Source: Chitinophagaceae bacterium
Lineage (GTDB): Bacteria > Bacteroidota > Bacteroidia > Chitinophagales > Chitinophagaceae
Assembly: GCA_009996675.1 (NCBI GenBank)
Contig: JAACZQ010000001.1
Coordinates: 68,227 to 132,226, forward strand
Length of the DNA stretch: 64,000 nucleotides
Reading direction: 5' to 3'
Position numbers and translations under genes: made by a program. Below are positions 63,750 to 64,000 of the stretch, one piece after another; within the stretch, counting starts at the first letter, position 1, and each line of letters starts with the position of its first letter. Under the pieces are notes generated by a model that worked only from the letters and a program-made list of their open reading frames with translations, had not been told where the DNA came from and made no database searches.

Positions 63750-64000
63750 ATGGAAGCAAGGAGAGTCGTTGTAACAGGCATAGGTACTTTCACCCCGCTG
63801 GGCAATAATCTGAATGATTACTGGAACGGATTACTCAATGGGGTTTCCGGTGCTGCCAACATCACTTTATTTGATGCCTCCAAATTCAAAACACGGTTTG
63901 CCTGTGAGATCAAAGGTTTTGATCCCACGGCATTTATGGATCGCAAGGAAGCCCGCAAAATGGACCGCTTTGCCCAGCTGGCCCTGGCGGCCAGTGACCA
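63750..64000 (+). CDS. fabF: Beta-ketoacyl-ACP synthase II (partial, N-terminal)
   Basis: The gene runs off the right edge; 83 codons are visible. The start MEARRVVVTGIGTFTPLGNN and then FKTRFACEIKGFDPTAFMDRK (split at the Lys) are typical of FabF N-termini. The catalytic Cys and His lie beyond the window. It extends acyl-ACP with malonyl-ACP. Its position after acpP is the common fatty-acid gene order. Confidence 0.93.
   Translation, partial: MEARRVVVTGIGTFTPLGNNLNDYWNGLLNGVSGAANITLFDASKFKTRFACEIKGFDPTAFMDRKEARKMDRFAQLALAASD

Overview
The window reads as chromosomal core DNA from a Bacteroidota bacterium, most likely Chitinophagaceae or a close relative. Three things point there: the many TAnnTTTG promoter elements upstream of genes with few visible Shine-Dalgarno sites, the Bacteroidota-type families (phosphate-selective porin O/P, TonB receptor, DUF4783, DUF47-PiT pair, haem-binding DUF protein), and the protein sequences themselves. 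About 56 protein genes fill most of the window. I found no rRNA, tRNA, CRISPR, prophage or complete insertion sequence.

Layout. 1-3.6 kb: the start of an exported TolB/peptidase-MA-like protein, an MBL-fold hydrolase and an exported protein with a caspase-like His/Cys pair. 3.7-7.6 kb: a phosphate island (PhoB/PhoR-like pair, DUF47 protein, PiT transporter). 7.6-11.2 kb: galE, two tandem paralogous exported proteins, prfA. 11.3-16.4 kb: exported D-aminoacylase, serine hydrolase and membrane dipeptidase in a row, then an O/P-type porin on the other strand. 16.6-24.9 kb: YkuK-like protein, engB, a TonB receptor with two small envelope genes (one haem-binding), gpmI, a DUF4783 gene with a sigma54-like site, nadC. 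25-35 kb: TPR histidine kinase coupled to SUI1, a CDGSH protein, dnaX, a GNAT-like protein, an L,D-transpeptidase, rsmE, dnaB. 35.5-44.4 kb: pheT, a coiled-coil protein plus zapA, a gap that may encode a structured RNA, rny, a four-helix-bundle gene, rplS, tatA, gatA and a lytic transglycosylase. 44.4-50 kb: pabB, an Asp-rich protein, purA, an RSH (p)ppGpp enzyme. 50-56.3 kb: an ABC exporter and atpB-E-F-H-A without atpG. 56.4-60.8 kb: a sucrose operon (transporter, fructokinase, amylosucrase). 60.8-62.8 kb: a repeat-rich stretch with an EthD-like lipoprotein and a YcxB-like gene. The window ends with a GNAT gene, acpP and the start of fabF.

The least expected structure lies between genes. 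Many gaps hold degenerate arrays with a strict 7-bp (sometimes 8-bp) period, often as an array and its inverted counterpart either in one gap or on the two sides of a gene. Unit sequences differ from locus to locus but the period does not. One pair brackets the four-helix-bundle gene; another forms long inverted repeats around the EthD-like gene, which also has a separate 11-bp-period array upstream. Other leads are a nine-A run in dnaX placed to yield a short gamma form, a structured-RNA candidate downstream of zapA (the place of 6S RNA in E. coli), probable leaderless transcripts, and the sigma54-like promoter. All names rest on reading the protein sequences; no database search was possible.
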